In this document: positions 17,714 through 25,232 of the stretch, piece by piece
How positions within the stretch are numbered: the first letter of the stretch is position 1
Layout: every line of letters starts with the position of its first letter
Assembly: GCA_903929485.1 (NCBI GenBank)
Contig: CAIYUY010000026.1
Span: 1-64,000, forward strand
Reading direction: 5' to 3'
Source of the DNA: an uncultured Desulfuromonadales bacterium
GTDB taxonomy: Bacteria > Desulfobacterota > Desulfuromonadia > Geobacterales > CAIOGM01
Length of the DNA: 64,000 nucleotides
Notes under the pieces: model-generated
Seen by the model: only the letters and a program-made list of their open reading frames with translations
What the model was told of the DNA's origin: nothing
Database searches by the model: none
Made by a program: the position numbers and the translations under genes

Positions 17714-19032
17714 GTGACTTCACCCGGGGCGCGGCATGCCGCGCCCCTACGGAAAACCCGTTCAATCACTTGCATGTGCCGGTCCGTTGAGCCCCCCAGA
17801 CGCGCCATGAGTTCAAGTCCGTTATGCCCCAGACGGCTGCGCCGATCATCGTCCGCAAGGAGTGTCGTGAAGAGAGTGAGCAGCTCGCCGCCGTCGGCAA
17901 CCTGAATCCCGGCCTCCGCTTCCAAAACCAGGGCCGTGATCTCCCGAAAATTCGACATGTGCGGTCCGAACAGCACCGGGACACCCAGAGAAGCCGGCTC
18001 CAGGAGATTGTGACCGCCGGTAGGAACCAAACTCCCCCCCACAAAGACAAGATCCGCCAGGGAATAGAAGTTCATCAATTCTCCCACCCGATCCACCAGA
18101 AGGGCCTCTCCCGGTGCAAGGAGTGTCTGCCGCTCTTCCAGAGTGGAACGGAGAGTCCCCCGAAAACCGCTCTTCCGGAGGAGCTCCGCCACCTCAGCCG
18201 AGCGTTCGGGGTGGCGGGGAACCAGCACCGGGATGACCTTGTTACCGCTGTCAAGGAGCACCCGGCAGGCGGCGATGACCGACTCGTCCTCCCCCTGATG
18301 GGTACTTCCGGCCACGACGACAAAGACGTCGGAAGGAATGAGGTAACGCTCCCGGAGAGCGTCCCTCTCCACCGGCGTGAGTGGCGCCACCATCAGATCA
18401 TACTTGAGATTATTGGCGACAACTACACGCTCCGCGGGTGCGCCGATGGAGATAATCCGGCGGCTGTCCTCGGCGCTCTGCATGCAGAGTACGGTAAACT
18501 TTTCCAGCACCGGCCGGAAAAACCAAGACAATTTCAGATACCGGCCAAGGGATCGATCGGAGATTCTCCCATTCACCAGCACTGACGGTATCCCCTGCCG
18601 CCGGAGCTCATCCATGAAGTTGGGCCAAATTTCCGTCTCCACCACCACCACAAGTTCCGGCTTGATTTTACGGAGTGACCGGGCAACGGCAAAACGGTAA
18701 TCAAAGGGAAAGTAGATGCAAAGATCCGGCTCGGAGAGCTTCCGGGCCACCTCCCTGCCGGTTTCAGTGACGTTGGAGATCACCAGCTTTTTTTCCGGAT
18801 AGCGTTTTTTCAACGCGATCAAGAGCGGCCGCGCCGCCATGGTCTCTCCCACCGACACCCCATGAACCCAGATTGTTCCCTGCCTCTCCACCTTGGCCGT
18901 TTCCGCAGCGGGAATAAACCCGAACCGCTCGGCAAAAGCGGGCCGTCTCCCCCGGCTCAGCGAGCGGTAAAGGTGATAGCAGACAACCCCGGGAAACGCC
19001 AGGAGAAGAACGAATGAATAGATCAAGGACAA
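17710..19032 (-). CDS. waaA: 3-deoxy-D-manno-octulosonic acid transferase
   Basis: 440 residues. WaaA (KdtA) adds Kdo to lipid IVA. It has an N-terminal membrane anchor (SLIYSFVLLLAFPGVVCYHLYRSL), the acceptor block WVHGVSVGETMAARPLL, the hinge VVVVETEIWPNFMDELRRQG and the donor-side GSLVPTGGHNLLEPASLGVP. The last residues RRGAACRAPGEVT are not a normal WaaA ending: they are the translation of a 22-bp palindromic repeat at 17726-17747 that lies within the 3' end of the gene. Its stop overlaps the lpxK start. Confidence 0.95.
   Translation of the reverse strand: MSLIYSFVLLLAFPGVVCYHLYRSLSRGRRPAFAERFGFIPAAETAKVERQGTIWVHGVSVGETMAARPLLIALKKRYPEKKLVISNVTETGREVARKLSEPDLCIYFPFDYRFAVARSLRKIKPELVVVVETEIWPNFMDELRRQGIPSVLVNGRISDRSLGRYLKLSWFFRPVLEKFTVLCMQSAEDSRRIISIGAPAERVVVANNLKYDLMVAPLTPVERDALRERYLIPSDVFVVVAGSTHQGEDESVIAACRVLLDSGNKVIPVLVPRHPERSAEVAELLRKSGFRGTLRSTLEERQTLLAPGEALLVDRVGELMNFYSLADLVFVGGSLVPTGGHNLLEPASLGVPVLFGPHMSNFREITALVLEAEAGIQVADGGELLTLFTTLLADDDRRSRLGHNGLELMARLGGSTDRHMQVIERVFRRGAACRAPGEVT
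17726..17747. repeat. 22-bp perfect palindrome inside the 3' end of waaA
   Basis: GGGGCGCGGCA followed by its exact reverse complement TGCCGCGCCCC, then TAC. It shares its design (GGGGCG, three variable bases, CATG, CGCCCC, then TAC) with the palindromes at 22284-22311 and 44292-44319. Because it is read through in frame it adds the RGAACRAP stretch to WaaA. Confidence 0.9.
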
Positions 19033-19040
19033 ACCTTTTT

Positions 19041-19066
19041 ACCGCAAAGACGCAAAGGACGCAAAG
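19041..19066. repeat. GCAAAG-type short tandem repeat
   Basis: ACCGCAAAGACGCAAAGG followed by ACGCAAAG, three GCAAAG units about 8-9 bp apart, just upstream of waaA. A familiar type of intergenic microsatellite in environmental genomes. No role inferred. Confidence 0.5.
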
Positions 19067-19080
19067 AAACCCGGAGTAGA

Positions 19081-19232
19081 ACTTAGGTAATTCACGACAA
19101 AGACGATCTGATGTTTCCGAAAGATGTCATTCTGAGCGATAGCGAAGAATCTGCTTCTGTTTAAAAGCAGATCCTTCGCATTGCTCAGGATGACAGACGG
19201 TTCGTATATTTTTTATTGTGAATCAACTTAGA
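19081..19232. repeat. MITE-like palindromic element between msbA and waaA
   Basis: The core 19125-19195 is a long hairpin: TGTCATTCTGAGCGATAGCG starts one arm and CGCATTGCTCAGGATGACA ends the other, with a short loop around 19156-19165. The GTCATTCTGAGC type is a widespread palindromic repeat in bacteria. Weaker outer inverted repeats, TTAGGTAATTCACG on the left and TGTGAATCAACTTA on the right, suggest a small transposable-element relic about 150 bp long. A heptad repeat (CATAGAACGTAGAAC, 19234-19248) touches its right edge. Confidence 0.65.
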
Positions 19233-19233
19233 G

Positions 19234-19248
19234 CATAGAACGTAGAAC
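19234..19248. repeat. two-copy heptad repeat
   Basis: CATAGAACGTAGAAC, two units of the GTAGAAC/ATAGAAC heptad family, a few bases before the stop of msbA. Confidence 0.75.
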
Positions 19249-19253
19249 GGCTC

Positions 19254-20981
19254 TTACGCATCCTTGAACTGCATCTCGCAGAGCCTCCGGTACAGCCCCC
19301 CCTGAGCCAGCAGTCCGGTGTGAGTTCCCTGTTCCACAATTCTGCCGCCATCCAGCACCAGAATTTTATGAGCATGGAGAATAGTGGAAAGACGGTGGGC
19401 AATGACGAAGGTGGTCCGGTTGGTCATCAGGTTGTTCAGCGCCTTTTGCACCGTCTGCTCGCTCTCGGTGTCCAGGGCGCTGGTGGCCTCGTCCAGGATC
19501 AGAATCGGCGCATCCTTTAAAATGGCCCGGGCGATACAAACCCTCTGTCTCTGCCCGCCTGATAGCCTCACCCCACGGTCACCGATATTCGTGGCGTAGC
19601 CTTCCGGCAGGGTTGCGATAAACTCGTGGGCATAAGCGGCTCGAGCCGCGTCCTCCACCTCGCCGTCCGTTGCGCGGAAATTTCCATAGCGGATATTGTT
19701 GGCGATGGTGTCGTTGAAAAGCGTTATTTCCTGATCCACCAAGGCGATCTGCCTGACCAGATCCTCCATCCGGATGTTGCGAACATCCACCCCGTCGACG
19801 CGGATAACGCCGTCGGCCACATCATAGAACCGGCTGAGAAGCGAGACAAGGGTGCTCTTGCCGCTTCCCGATGGCCCCACCAACGCCACGATCTCTCCGG
19901 ACTTCGCCGCCAGGGAGATGGAGTTAAGAACCGGCTCATCATCATAGGCGAAGGAAACTCCGCAAAACTCCACGTCCCCCCGGGACCGCGGCAGGGGAAT
20001 CGCATCCGGGGCGTCCATAAGCTCGGGCTTTTCATCAATGATCTCAAAAATCCTGGCAGCGGCGCCGGAAGAGGTCTGGAGCGTATTGTAATAGTTATTG
20101 AGGCTCTTCACCGGTTTGTAAACAAGCGCCATGGCGGTGAGGAAGGAGAAGAACTCGGCGGCGGTGGTCGTCCCGTCCAGCACCATCTTCCCCCCCACCC
20201 AGATCACGGCTGAAATTCCCAGGGAGGTTATGAGTTCCGTAATCGGCGCCGATAGGGCGGCATACTTGATCCCCCTCCGGACAAAATGGTAGTAACCGCC
20301 CGTTGCAGCAGTGAATCTCCCGGTCTCCCAGCTCTCCAGGCCAAAAGATTTGACGACCTTTATTCCCGAAAAAGTTTCCTGAAGAATCGCAGCCACATCC
20401 CCCATCTTCTCCTGGCTTTCGGTGGAGAGGCGCTTGATCCGCTTGCCGAGCTTCTGCGCGAAAAATACGGAAACCGGTATGACGACGAAGGTAATCAGAG
20501 CCAGACGCCAGTTGCGATAAAAGATCACCGCAAGGAGGGAAACGGCGGAAAAACCGTCCCGACAAACCCCGGTAACCACGTTGGCGATCCCTCCCTGCAT
20601 CACCGCCACATCGCTAAGAATACGGGACATGAGCCCGCCGGTCGTCTGAGAGTGATAGAAGCGGAGCCCCAGCCGCATGCAGTTCCGGTACACATCGTTA
20701 CGGATATCCTGGACTGCCAGCTCCCCGGCGGTACGGATAAAATAATCATTGAGAAACCGGCAGATCGCCCGGACGCAAAAGATGAGAAAAACCGTCAGGG
20801 GAAGCAGGGTAAAGATGGTGAGGTCCTTGGTGGAAAAGATCTTCTTGAGAAGAGGTTCCACCAGATAGGCAAAGGCTCCATCCATGCTTCCCACGATAAT
20901 AGACGCCACCGTGGAGATAGCGATCCGCCACCAGTAGGGGCTGCTGTACTGGATAATCCTGCCAAACGTGGATTTAGTCAT
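19254..20981 (-). CDS. msbA: lipid A export ABC transporter, permease-ATPase
   Basis: About 575 residues: an N-terminal exporter domain with about six membrane segments (to about residue 320) and a C-terminal ATPase. Visible motifs are Walker A GPSGSGKST, Q-loop region VDQEITLFN, signature LSGGQRQR, Walker B ILILDEATSALD and the H-loop histidine in VIAHRLSTI. MsbA flips lipid A-core across the inner membrane, which suits its position between lpxB and waaA. The start at 20981 (MTKSTFGRII) overlaps the lpxB stop by 8 bp; the longer open frame to 21134 lies within lpxB. Confidence 0.93.
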   Translation of the reverse strand: MTKSTFGRIIQYSSPYWWRIAISTVASIIVGSMDGAFAYLVEPLLKKIFSTKDLTIFTLLPLTVFLIFCVRAICRFLNDYFIRTAGELAVQDIRNDVYRNCMRLGLRFYHSQTTGGLMSRILSDVAVMQGGIANVVTGVCRDGFSAVSLLAVIFYRNWRLALITFVVIPVSVFFAQKLGKRIKRLSTESQEKMGDVAAILQETFSGIKVVKSFGLESWETGRFTAATGGYYHFVRRGIKYAALSAPITELITSLGISAVIWVGGKMVLDGTTTAAEFFSFLTAMALVYKPVKSLNNYYNTLQTSSGAAARIFEIIDEKPELMDAPDAIPLPRSRGDVEFCGVSFAYDDEPVLNSISLAAKSGEIVALVGPSGSGKSTLVSLLSRFYDVADGVIRVDGVDVRNIRMEDLVRQIALVDQEITLFNDTIANNIRYGNFRATDGEVEDAARAAYAHEFIATLPEGYATNIGDRGVRLSGGQRQRVCIARAILKDAPILILDEATSALDTESEQTVQKALNNLMTNRTTFVIAHRLSTILHAHKILVLDGGRIVEQGTHTGLLAQGGLYRRLCEMQFKDA

Positions 20982-22131
20982 GCCGCGCCCGCCTTTCCAG
21001 CATGTTGACAGCCACCTCGGCCAACCGGGCCGAACAGCCGCCGTTCCCCAGTTTCGCTCTGACACCGGCAAGCTTTTCGCGAATTGCCACGCGATACGCC
21101 CCGTCATGGAGAATACGGCCGATTTCGGCGGCAATAGCCGCGGGTGTCGCCTCGTCCTGAATCAATTCCTTCACCACTCGCTCACCCGCCACGATATTAC
21201 AGATGCCGGCATGTTCAATCTTCACCAGTCGTCTGCCGATGGCATAGGTCACCGGGGAGACCCGGTAGATGATCACCATGGGGACAGTCATGAGCGCCAG
21301 CTCCAGCGTCACCGTGCCGGAGACGCTGATGACTGCGTCGCAGAGCTGCATGACATCGTAGGTTAGTCCCTGGATAATGGTGACATCCAGACCGGAGGAG
21401 CGGATAAGCGGAGCCAGCTCTTCCCGTTTGAAGCTGGGCGCCAGGGGGAGGACGAACTGAAGATCGGGATACTGCTCCCTGAGGAGCAAAGCGGAGTCGA
21501 TGATGACGGAGAAAAGGTTCTTCAGCTCACTCCTGCGGCTCCCCGGAAAAAGCCCAACGACACGACGGGAAGTATCCAGCCCGAAACGGCTAAAAGCTTC
21601 GTCCCTTGCCAGGGTCGGCCGCACGATATCCAGGAGCGGGTGCCCCACAAAGGTCACCGGCACCCCTACCCGCTGGTAGAGGGGGACCTCGAAGGGGAAG
21701 AGAACCGCCATATGATCCACGATCCGCGCCATCTTCTTAACCCGGCCGGGACGCCAAGCCCAGACCTGGGGACTGATATAAAAGAGGACCCTGATACCGA
21801 CTTTTCTGGCCGCCGCCGCCAGGAGCTGATTAAACTCCTGATAGTCGATGAGAATCAGGAGCTCGGGACGGCGGATCTTGAACTGTTTTTTAAGCAGTAG
21901 ATAAGCACGCCGGATGGTTCCGGCATGGGCAAGGATCTCCACCAAACCGAACACCGCCATATCGTCGGCGTCGACCAGGGTTTCAACCCCCTCCCCCCGC
22001 ATAAGATCGCCTCCCATGCCGAAAAATTCGGCGGAAGGAAGTCGACGACGAATCTCCGCGGTGAGCCAGGCGCCGTACTTATCTCCGGACGCCTCGCCGG
22101 CAATGATCATGATCCGCGAATTCTGCGTCAT
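20974..22131 (-). CDS. lpxB: lipid A disaccharide synthase
   Basis: About 385 residues. LpxB condenses UDP-2,3-diacylglucosamine and lipid X. Recognisable blocks: IMIIAGEASGDKYGAWL at the N-terminus, FFGMGGDLM, ILIDYQEFNQLL, FYISPQVWAWRPGRVKKM and FVGHPLLDIV, then VSGTVTLELALMTVPMVIIY in the C-terminal half. I use the ATG at 22131, which has GGAG eight bases upstream; the frame is also open to 22152 but that start falls inside a palindromic repeat. Upstream is the repeat-filled gap to lpxA. Confidence 0.95.
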   Translation of the reverse strand: MTQNSRIMIIAGEASGDKYGAWLTAEIRRRLPSAEFFGMGGDLMRGEGVETLVDADDMAVFGLVEILAHAGTIRRAYLLLKKQFKIRRPELLILIDYQEFNQLLAAAARKVGIRVLFYISPQVWAWRPGRVKKMARIVDHMAVLFPFEVPLYQRVGVPVTFVGHPLLDIVRPTLARDEAFSRFGLDTSRRVVGLFPGSRRSELKNLFSVIIDSALLLREQYPDLQFVLPLAPSFKREELAPLIRSSGLDVTIIQGLTYDVMQLCDAVISVSGTVTLELALMTVPMVIIYRVSPVTYAIGRRLVKIEHAGICNIVAGERVVKELIQDEATPAAIAAEIGRILHDGAYRVAIREKLAGVRAKLGNGGCSARLAEVAVNMLERRARHD

Positions 22132-22147
22132 GGGAGAAACTCCAGGC

Positions 22148-22192
22148 GGCATGCCGCGCCCGATACACGTAGGGGCGACGCATGCGTCGCCC
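22148..22192. repeat. composite palindromic repeat, left block
   Basis: GGCGGCATGCCGCGCCC (a truncated form of the waaA palindrome) is joined by GATACACGTA to GGGGCGACGCATGCGTCGCCC, which is the first 24 bases of the 28-bp palindrome found whole at 22284. The normal end CCTAC is replaced by the 12-bp tandem array. Confidence 0.85.
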
Positions 22193-22281
22193 GATATGTC
22201 GCCCGATATGTCGCCCGATATGTCGTCCGATATGTCGTCCGATATGTCGTCCGATATGTCGTCCGATATGTCGTCCGATAC
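22186..22281. repeat. 12-bp tandem array, eight copies, between lpxB and lpxA
   Basis: Eight copies of GTCGYCCGATAT. The first three units (22186-22221) read GTCGCCCGATAT and the later five GTCGTCCGATAT; the last is one base short and runs into CACGTAGGGG. The unit equals the tail of the flanking palindrome (GTCGCCC) plus the linker GATA and a T, so the array appears to have grown from that junction. There is no coding sequence and no CRISPR-like spacing. Confidence 0.95.
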
Positions 22282-22283
22282 AC

Positions 22284-22311
22284 GTAGGGGCGACGCATGC
22301 GTCGCCCCTAC
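22284..22311. repeat. 28-bp perfect palindrome (copy 1)
   Basis: The left half is GTAGGGGCGACGCA and the right half its exact reverse complement TGCGTCGCCCCTAC. Identical, base for base, to 44292-44319. It closes the repeat block in the lpxB-lpxA gap. Confidence 0.95.
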
Positions 22312-22346
22312 CCCCGCATTGGGTGAAGAGTAACTGACTCGGGGAG

Positions 22347-23123
22347 TCAGCGGCAGATTCCCCGCTGGGCGCTCTCGATGAACCGGATGAACCTGACCAC
22401 TTCGGGAAGTTGCAGAACCTCGGACTTCATCCGCTCCACCGCTTCCTTCAGCTTCAGCTCCGAGGTGAGCAACCGGTAGGCTTTTTTGAGTTCGCTGATC
22501 GTTTCGTCAGCGGCGCCACGCCGTTTAAGGCCGATGAGATTGAGCCCCCGAAGGGCGGCATCCCGCTTCTCTTCGGTGGCGGCGATGGTATAGGGAGGGA
22601 CATCACGCCCCACCATGGTCCCGCCGCCGATCATGGCATGACAACCGATACGGGAAAACTGATGGATAGCACAGAGCCCACCGATGATGGCGTACTCCTC
22701 TACCGATACATGGCCGGCCAGGGTGGCGCAGTTGGCCATGACTACCCCATTGCTCACGTGGCAGTCATGGGCCACATGGGAATATGCCATGAAAAGGTTA
22801 TCATCACCCACCGTGGTCTCTCCACCGCCGGTTACGGTTCCCAGATGCAGGGTGGCGAATTCACGGATAGTGTTCCTATTTCCGATCCTGAGCCGGGTCT
22901 CTTCACCTCTGTACTTCAGATCCTGGGGAATGGCTCCCACTGAGGCCATCTGAAAAATCCGGTTATCTTCACCAATCTCCGTCCACCCCTCCACCACCGC
23001 GTGGGGGCCGACAGTGGTCCCGCGGCCGATCCTCACATGGGGGCCGATAACGGCATAGGGACCGATCTCCAGTTCTTCGGCCAGTTCCGCGCCGGGATAG
23101 ATGACTGCTGTCGGATGTATCAT
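22347..23123 (-). CDS. lpxA: UDP-N-acetylglucosamine acyltransferase
   Basis: 258 residues, a left-handed beta-helix of hexapeptide repeats (from PGAELAEELEIGPYAVIGPHVRIG onward) and a helical C-terminal domain. The active-site region MAYSHVAHDCHVSNG gives the conserved histidines of LpxA, and GRDVPPYTIA matches the substrate-binding end of the helix. It transfers a 3-hydroxyacyl chain from ACP to UDP-GlcNAc, the first lipid A step. It follows fabZ by 9 bp, with AGGAG upstream of the ATG. Standard length for the family. Confidence 0.97.
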   Translation of the reverse strand: MIHPTAVIYPGAELAEELEIGPYAVIGPHVRIGRGTTVGPHAVVEGWTEIGEDNRIFQMASVGAIPQDLKYRGEETRLRIGNRNTIREFATLHLGTVTGGGETTVGDDNLFMAYSHVAHDCHVSNGVVMANCATLAGHVSVEEYAIIGGLCAIHQFSRIGCHAMIGGGTMVGRDVPPYTIAATEEKRDAALRGLNLIGLKRRGAADETISELKKAYRLLTSELKLKEAVERMKSEVLQLPEVVRFIRFIESAQRGICR

Positions 23124-23132
23124 GTTTTCTCC

Positions 23133-23597
23133 TTACTGCCTGTCCATGGCCGCGAAGGTCGCCTTCAGATCCGCCTCTGCCGCCGTCTTGCCATCCACCG
23201 TAGCCTTGCCGTGGAAACACCAGATCCCCCGCTTGCAGGCGGTGGCGGTCATCTCTATGAGAAGCTGGTCTCCCGGACGAACCGGCTTGCGGAACTTGGC
23301 GTTATCGATGGTGGCAAAGTAGCAGACCTTCTTCTTGACCTCGTCGCTGGAGGCCAGATAGGCGAGGATTCCCCCAACCTGAGCCATTCCCTCTATAATA
23401 AGTACTCCGGGCATGATGGGGTGTCCGGGAAAGTGCCCCTGGAAAAAAGGCTCGTTAATGGTCACGTTCTTGAGCCCCACGATCCTGACCCCCGGTTCGT
23501 ACTCCACCACTCGATCCACGAGCAGAAAAGGGTAACGGTGCGGCAGGATACTCATAACCTGGCCGATATCCATGATGGTCTCTAGTTTGTTTTCCAT
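23133..23597 (-). CDS. fabZ: 3-hydroxyacyl-[acyl-carrier-protein] dehydratase
   Basis: 154 residues, single hot-dog fold. The active-site block [17 protein letters not shown] has the catalytic histidine, and the glutamate is in [11 protein letters not shown]. The N-terminus [18 protein letters not shown] is characteristic. FabZ dehydrates 3-hydroxyacyl-ACP and competes with LpxA/LpxD for the same 3-hydroxyacyl-ACP. The first ATG (23597) has AAGGAGG six bases upstream, so the eight extra residues before the usual MDIGQV start are probably translated. Same transcript as lpxD and lpxA. Confidence 0.97.
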   Translation of the reverse strand: MENKLETIMDIGQVMSILPHRYPFLLVDRVVEYEPGVRIVGLKNVTINEPFFQGHFPGHPIMPGVLIIEGMAQVGGILAYLASSDEVKKKVCYFATIDNAKFRKPVRPGDQLLIEMTATACKRGIWCFHGKATVDGKTAAEADLKATFAAMDRQ

Positions 23598-23598
23598 A

Positions 23599-24642
23599 TC
23601 AATCCTCCTTTGACGCCGGAAGCAGTGCTTCCAGCTCCTTGAACCGTTTTTCCAACGCCATGATCTTCCTGCGCATCTCCGGAATCTTGGGGGCGATCAT
23701 GGCAGCCTTGAGCCACTGTTTGTGCGGCATGGCGGGATACCCCGAATAGACCTGTCCGGCGGGGATGTCGCCATGGATGCCCGACTTGGCCCCCACCATG
23801 ACTCGATCTCCGATCTCCAGGTGTCCGGCCACCCCCACCTGACCGCCAAGAGTCACATATTCCCCCAGCCTGGTGCTGCCGGAGACCCCCACCTGGGAGA
23901 CGATAACAGTATGGGCGCCGATAATGCAGTTGTGTGCAATCTGAACCAGATTATCGATTTTAGCCCCTCGCTTGATCAGCGTAACTCCCAGAGCCGCCCG
24001 ATCAATGGTGGTATTAGCCCCGATCTCCACATCATCCTCAATGACAACAATCCCCACTTGGGGGATTTTAAAGTGATCGGCGCCGTCCAGGGCGTACCCA
24101 AAACCGTCGCTCCCCACCACGGTGCCGTTGTGAATGGTGACCCCACTGCCGATACGGCATCTTTCCCGAACGCTCACATTGGCATGAAGCACCGTATCGG
24201 AACCAACCTCCGCCCCTTCATAGAGAGCCACTCCCGGAAAGAGAACCACCCGGTCTCCCAGCTTCACTCCATCCCCCACATAAGCGCCGGGATAAACGGT
24301 TACATCCGTCCCCAGTGACACCCTCTCACCCAAAAAAGCCCCCGGCATGATCCCCTTGACCTGGAGAGGATGAACATGAAACAGGGTGACCAGTTTGGCG
24401 AAGCCAAGATACGGATTGGCCAGATAGATGACGTTTCTGCCATGGCTCTCCCCACCCGGAGGGAGAATCACTGCTCCCGCCTGAGTGGTCGCCACCTTGG
24501 CGGCATATTTGTGATTGGCAAGGAAGGAAATATGACATCCCCGCGCATCGTCCAGCCCTGCAACCCCGGTGAGAGTCACCGAACCGTCACCACCAAGTTT
24601 TCCGCCAAGATACTCCGCAAGCTCACTGAGAGTTTTTTCCAC
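23599..24642 (-). CDS. lpxD: UDP-3-O-acylglucosamine N-acyltransferase
   Basis: About 347 residues. An N-terminal domain ([29 protein letters not shown]) is followed by a long hexapeptide beta-helix and a C-terminal helix. The block [20 protein letters not shown] contains the catalytic histidine. LpxD adds the second 3-hydroxyacyl chain to UDP-3-O-acylglucosamine. I favour the GTG at 24642 (then EKTLSEL), which has GAGG six bases upstream and the family-typical N-terminus; an ATG at 24654 is also in frame. It ends 1 bp before fabZ. Confidence 0.95.
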   Translation of the reverse strand: MEKTLSELAEYLGGKLGGDGSVTLTGVAGLDDARGCHISFLANHKYAAKVATTQAGAVILPPGGESHGRNVIYLANPYLGFAKLVTLFHVHPLQVKGIMPGAFLGERVSLGTDVTVYPGAYVGDGVKLGDRVVLFPGVALYEGAEVGSDTVLHANVSVRERCRIGSGVTIHNGTVVGSDGFGYALDGADHFKIPQVGIVVIEDDVEIGANTTIDRAALGVTLIKRGAKIDNLVQIAHNCIIGAHTVIVSQVGVSGSTRLGEYVTLGGQVGVAGHLEIGDRVMVGAKSGIHGDIPAGQVYSGYPAMPHKQWLKAAMIAPKIPEMRRKIMALEKRFKELEALLPASKED

Positions 24643-24666
24643 GTGACACCTCATTGATCCAACGAG

Positions 24667-25194
24667 CTACTTCTTTCTCGAGCCATTGAACTGCTTCACC
24701 AGGATCTCGGTGAGATCGATCTTCTCATCAAAGAAGATGATGCCGTCACTCCCTGTGCGGGCAAAGATCAGGGTGAAGCCGTTCTTGCGACCATACTCCT
24801 GAACCACTTTTTCAAAAGACTCCAGGATTTTCTTGGTCAGTTCCTCGTCTTTTCCCTGAAGTTCATCCTGGGCGTCTTTGGTGAACCGCTGAAAGTCCTT
24901 GAGCTTGGCGGAATACTCCTTCTCCTTTTCCCCCTTTTTACTCTCCGACAGAATCACCCCCTGACGCTCCAGGTCGTCCTTAAGCTTTTTCAGCTCTTCC
25001 TGCTTGGTATTGATCTCATCCTGATACCTCTTGACCTTCCCGGAAAGCTGCTCCTTGGCCTCTTTGCCGGCTTCGGAAAGATTCAGGGACTTCTGGACAT
25101 CCACATAGCCGAACTTCGTCTCGGCAAAGCAGATTCCGGCGGCAGTTGTCAGGGTCAAAAGGACGGTCATGCAACTGGTGACGATTCGCTTCAT
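24667..25194 (-). CDS. OmpH/Skp family periplasmic chaperone
   Basis: 175 residues with a clear signal peptide (MKRIVTSCMTVLLTLTTAAG, cleavage after about CFA). KFGYVDVQKSLNLSEAGKEA then starts the mature chain, the OmpH/Skp opening. The middle is a long charged coiled coil, the tentacle helices, and the C-terminus returns to the beta body (GFTLIFARTG, IIFFDEKIDLTEIL). Skp holds unfolded outer-membrane proteins for the BAM machine; it is encoded right after bamA, as in many proteobacteria. Confidence 0.93.
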   Translation of the reverse strand: MKRIVTSCMTVLLTLTTAAGICFAETKFGYVDVQKSLNLSEAGKEAKEQLSGKVKRYQDEINTKQEELKKLKDDLERQGVILSESKKGEKEKEYSAKLKDFQRFTKDAQDELQGKDEELTKKILESFEKVVQEYGRKNGFTLIFARTGSDGIIFFDEKIDLTEILVKQFNGSRKK

Positions 25195-25232
25195 GATTCT
25201 CTTTCTCCTTAGTGTAATATAAATAGTGACGG

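Noticed and set aside
22186-22281. CRISPR array
   Set aside because: The units are contiguous 12-mers with no spacers and no cas genes nearby.
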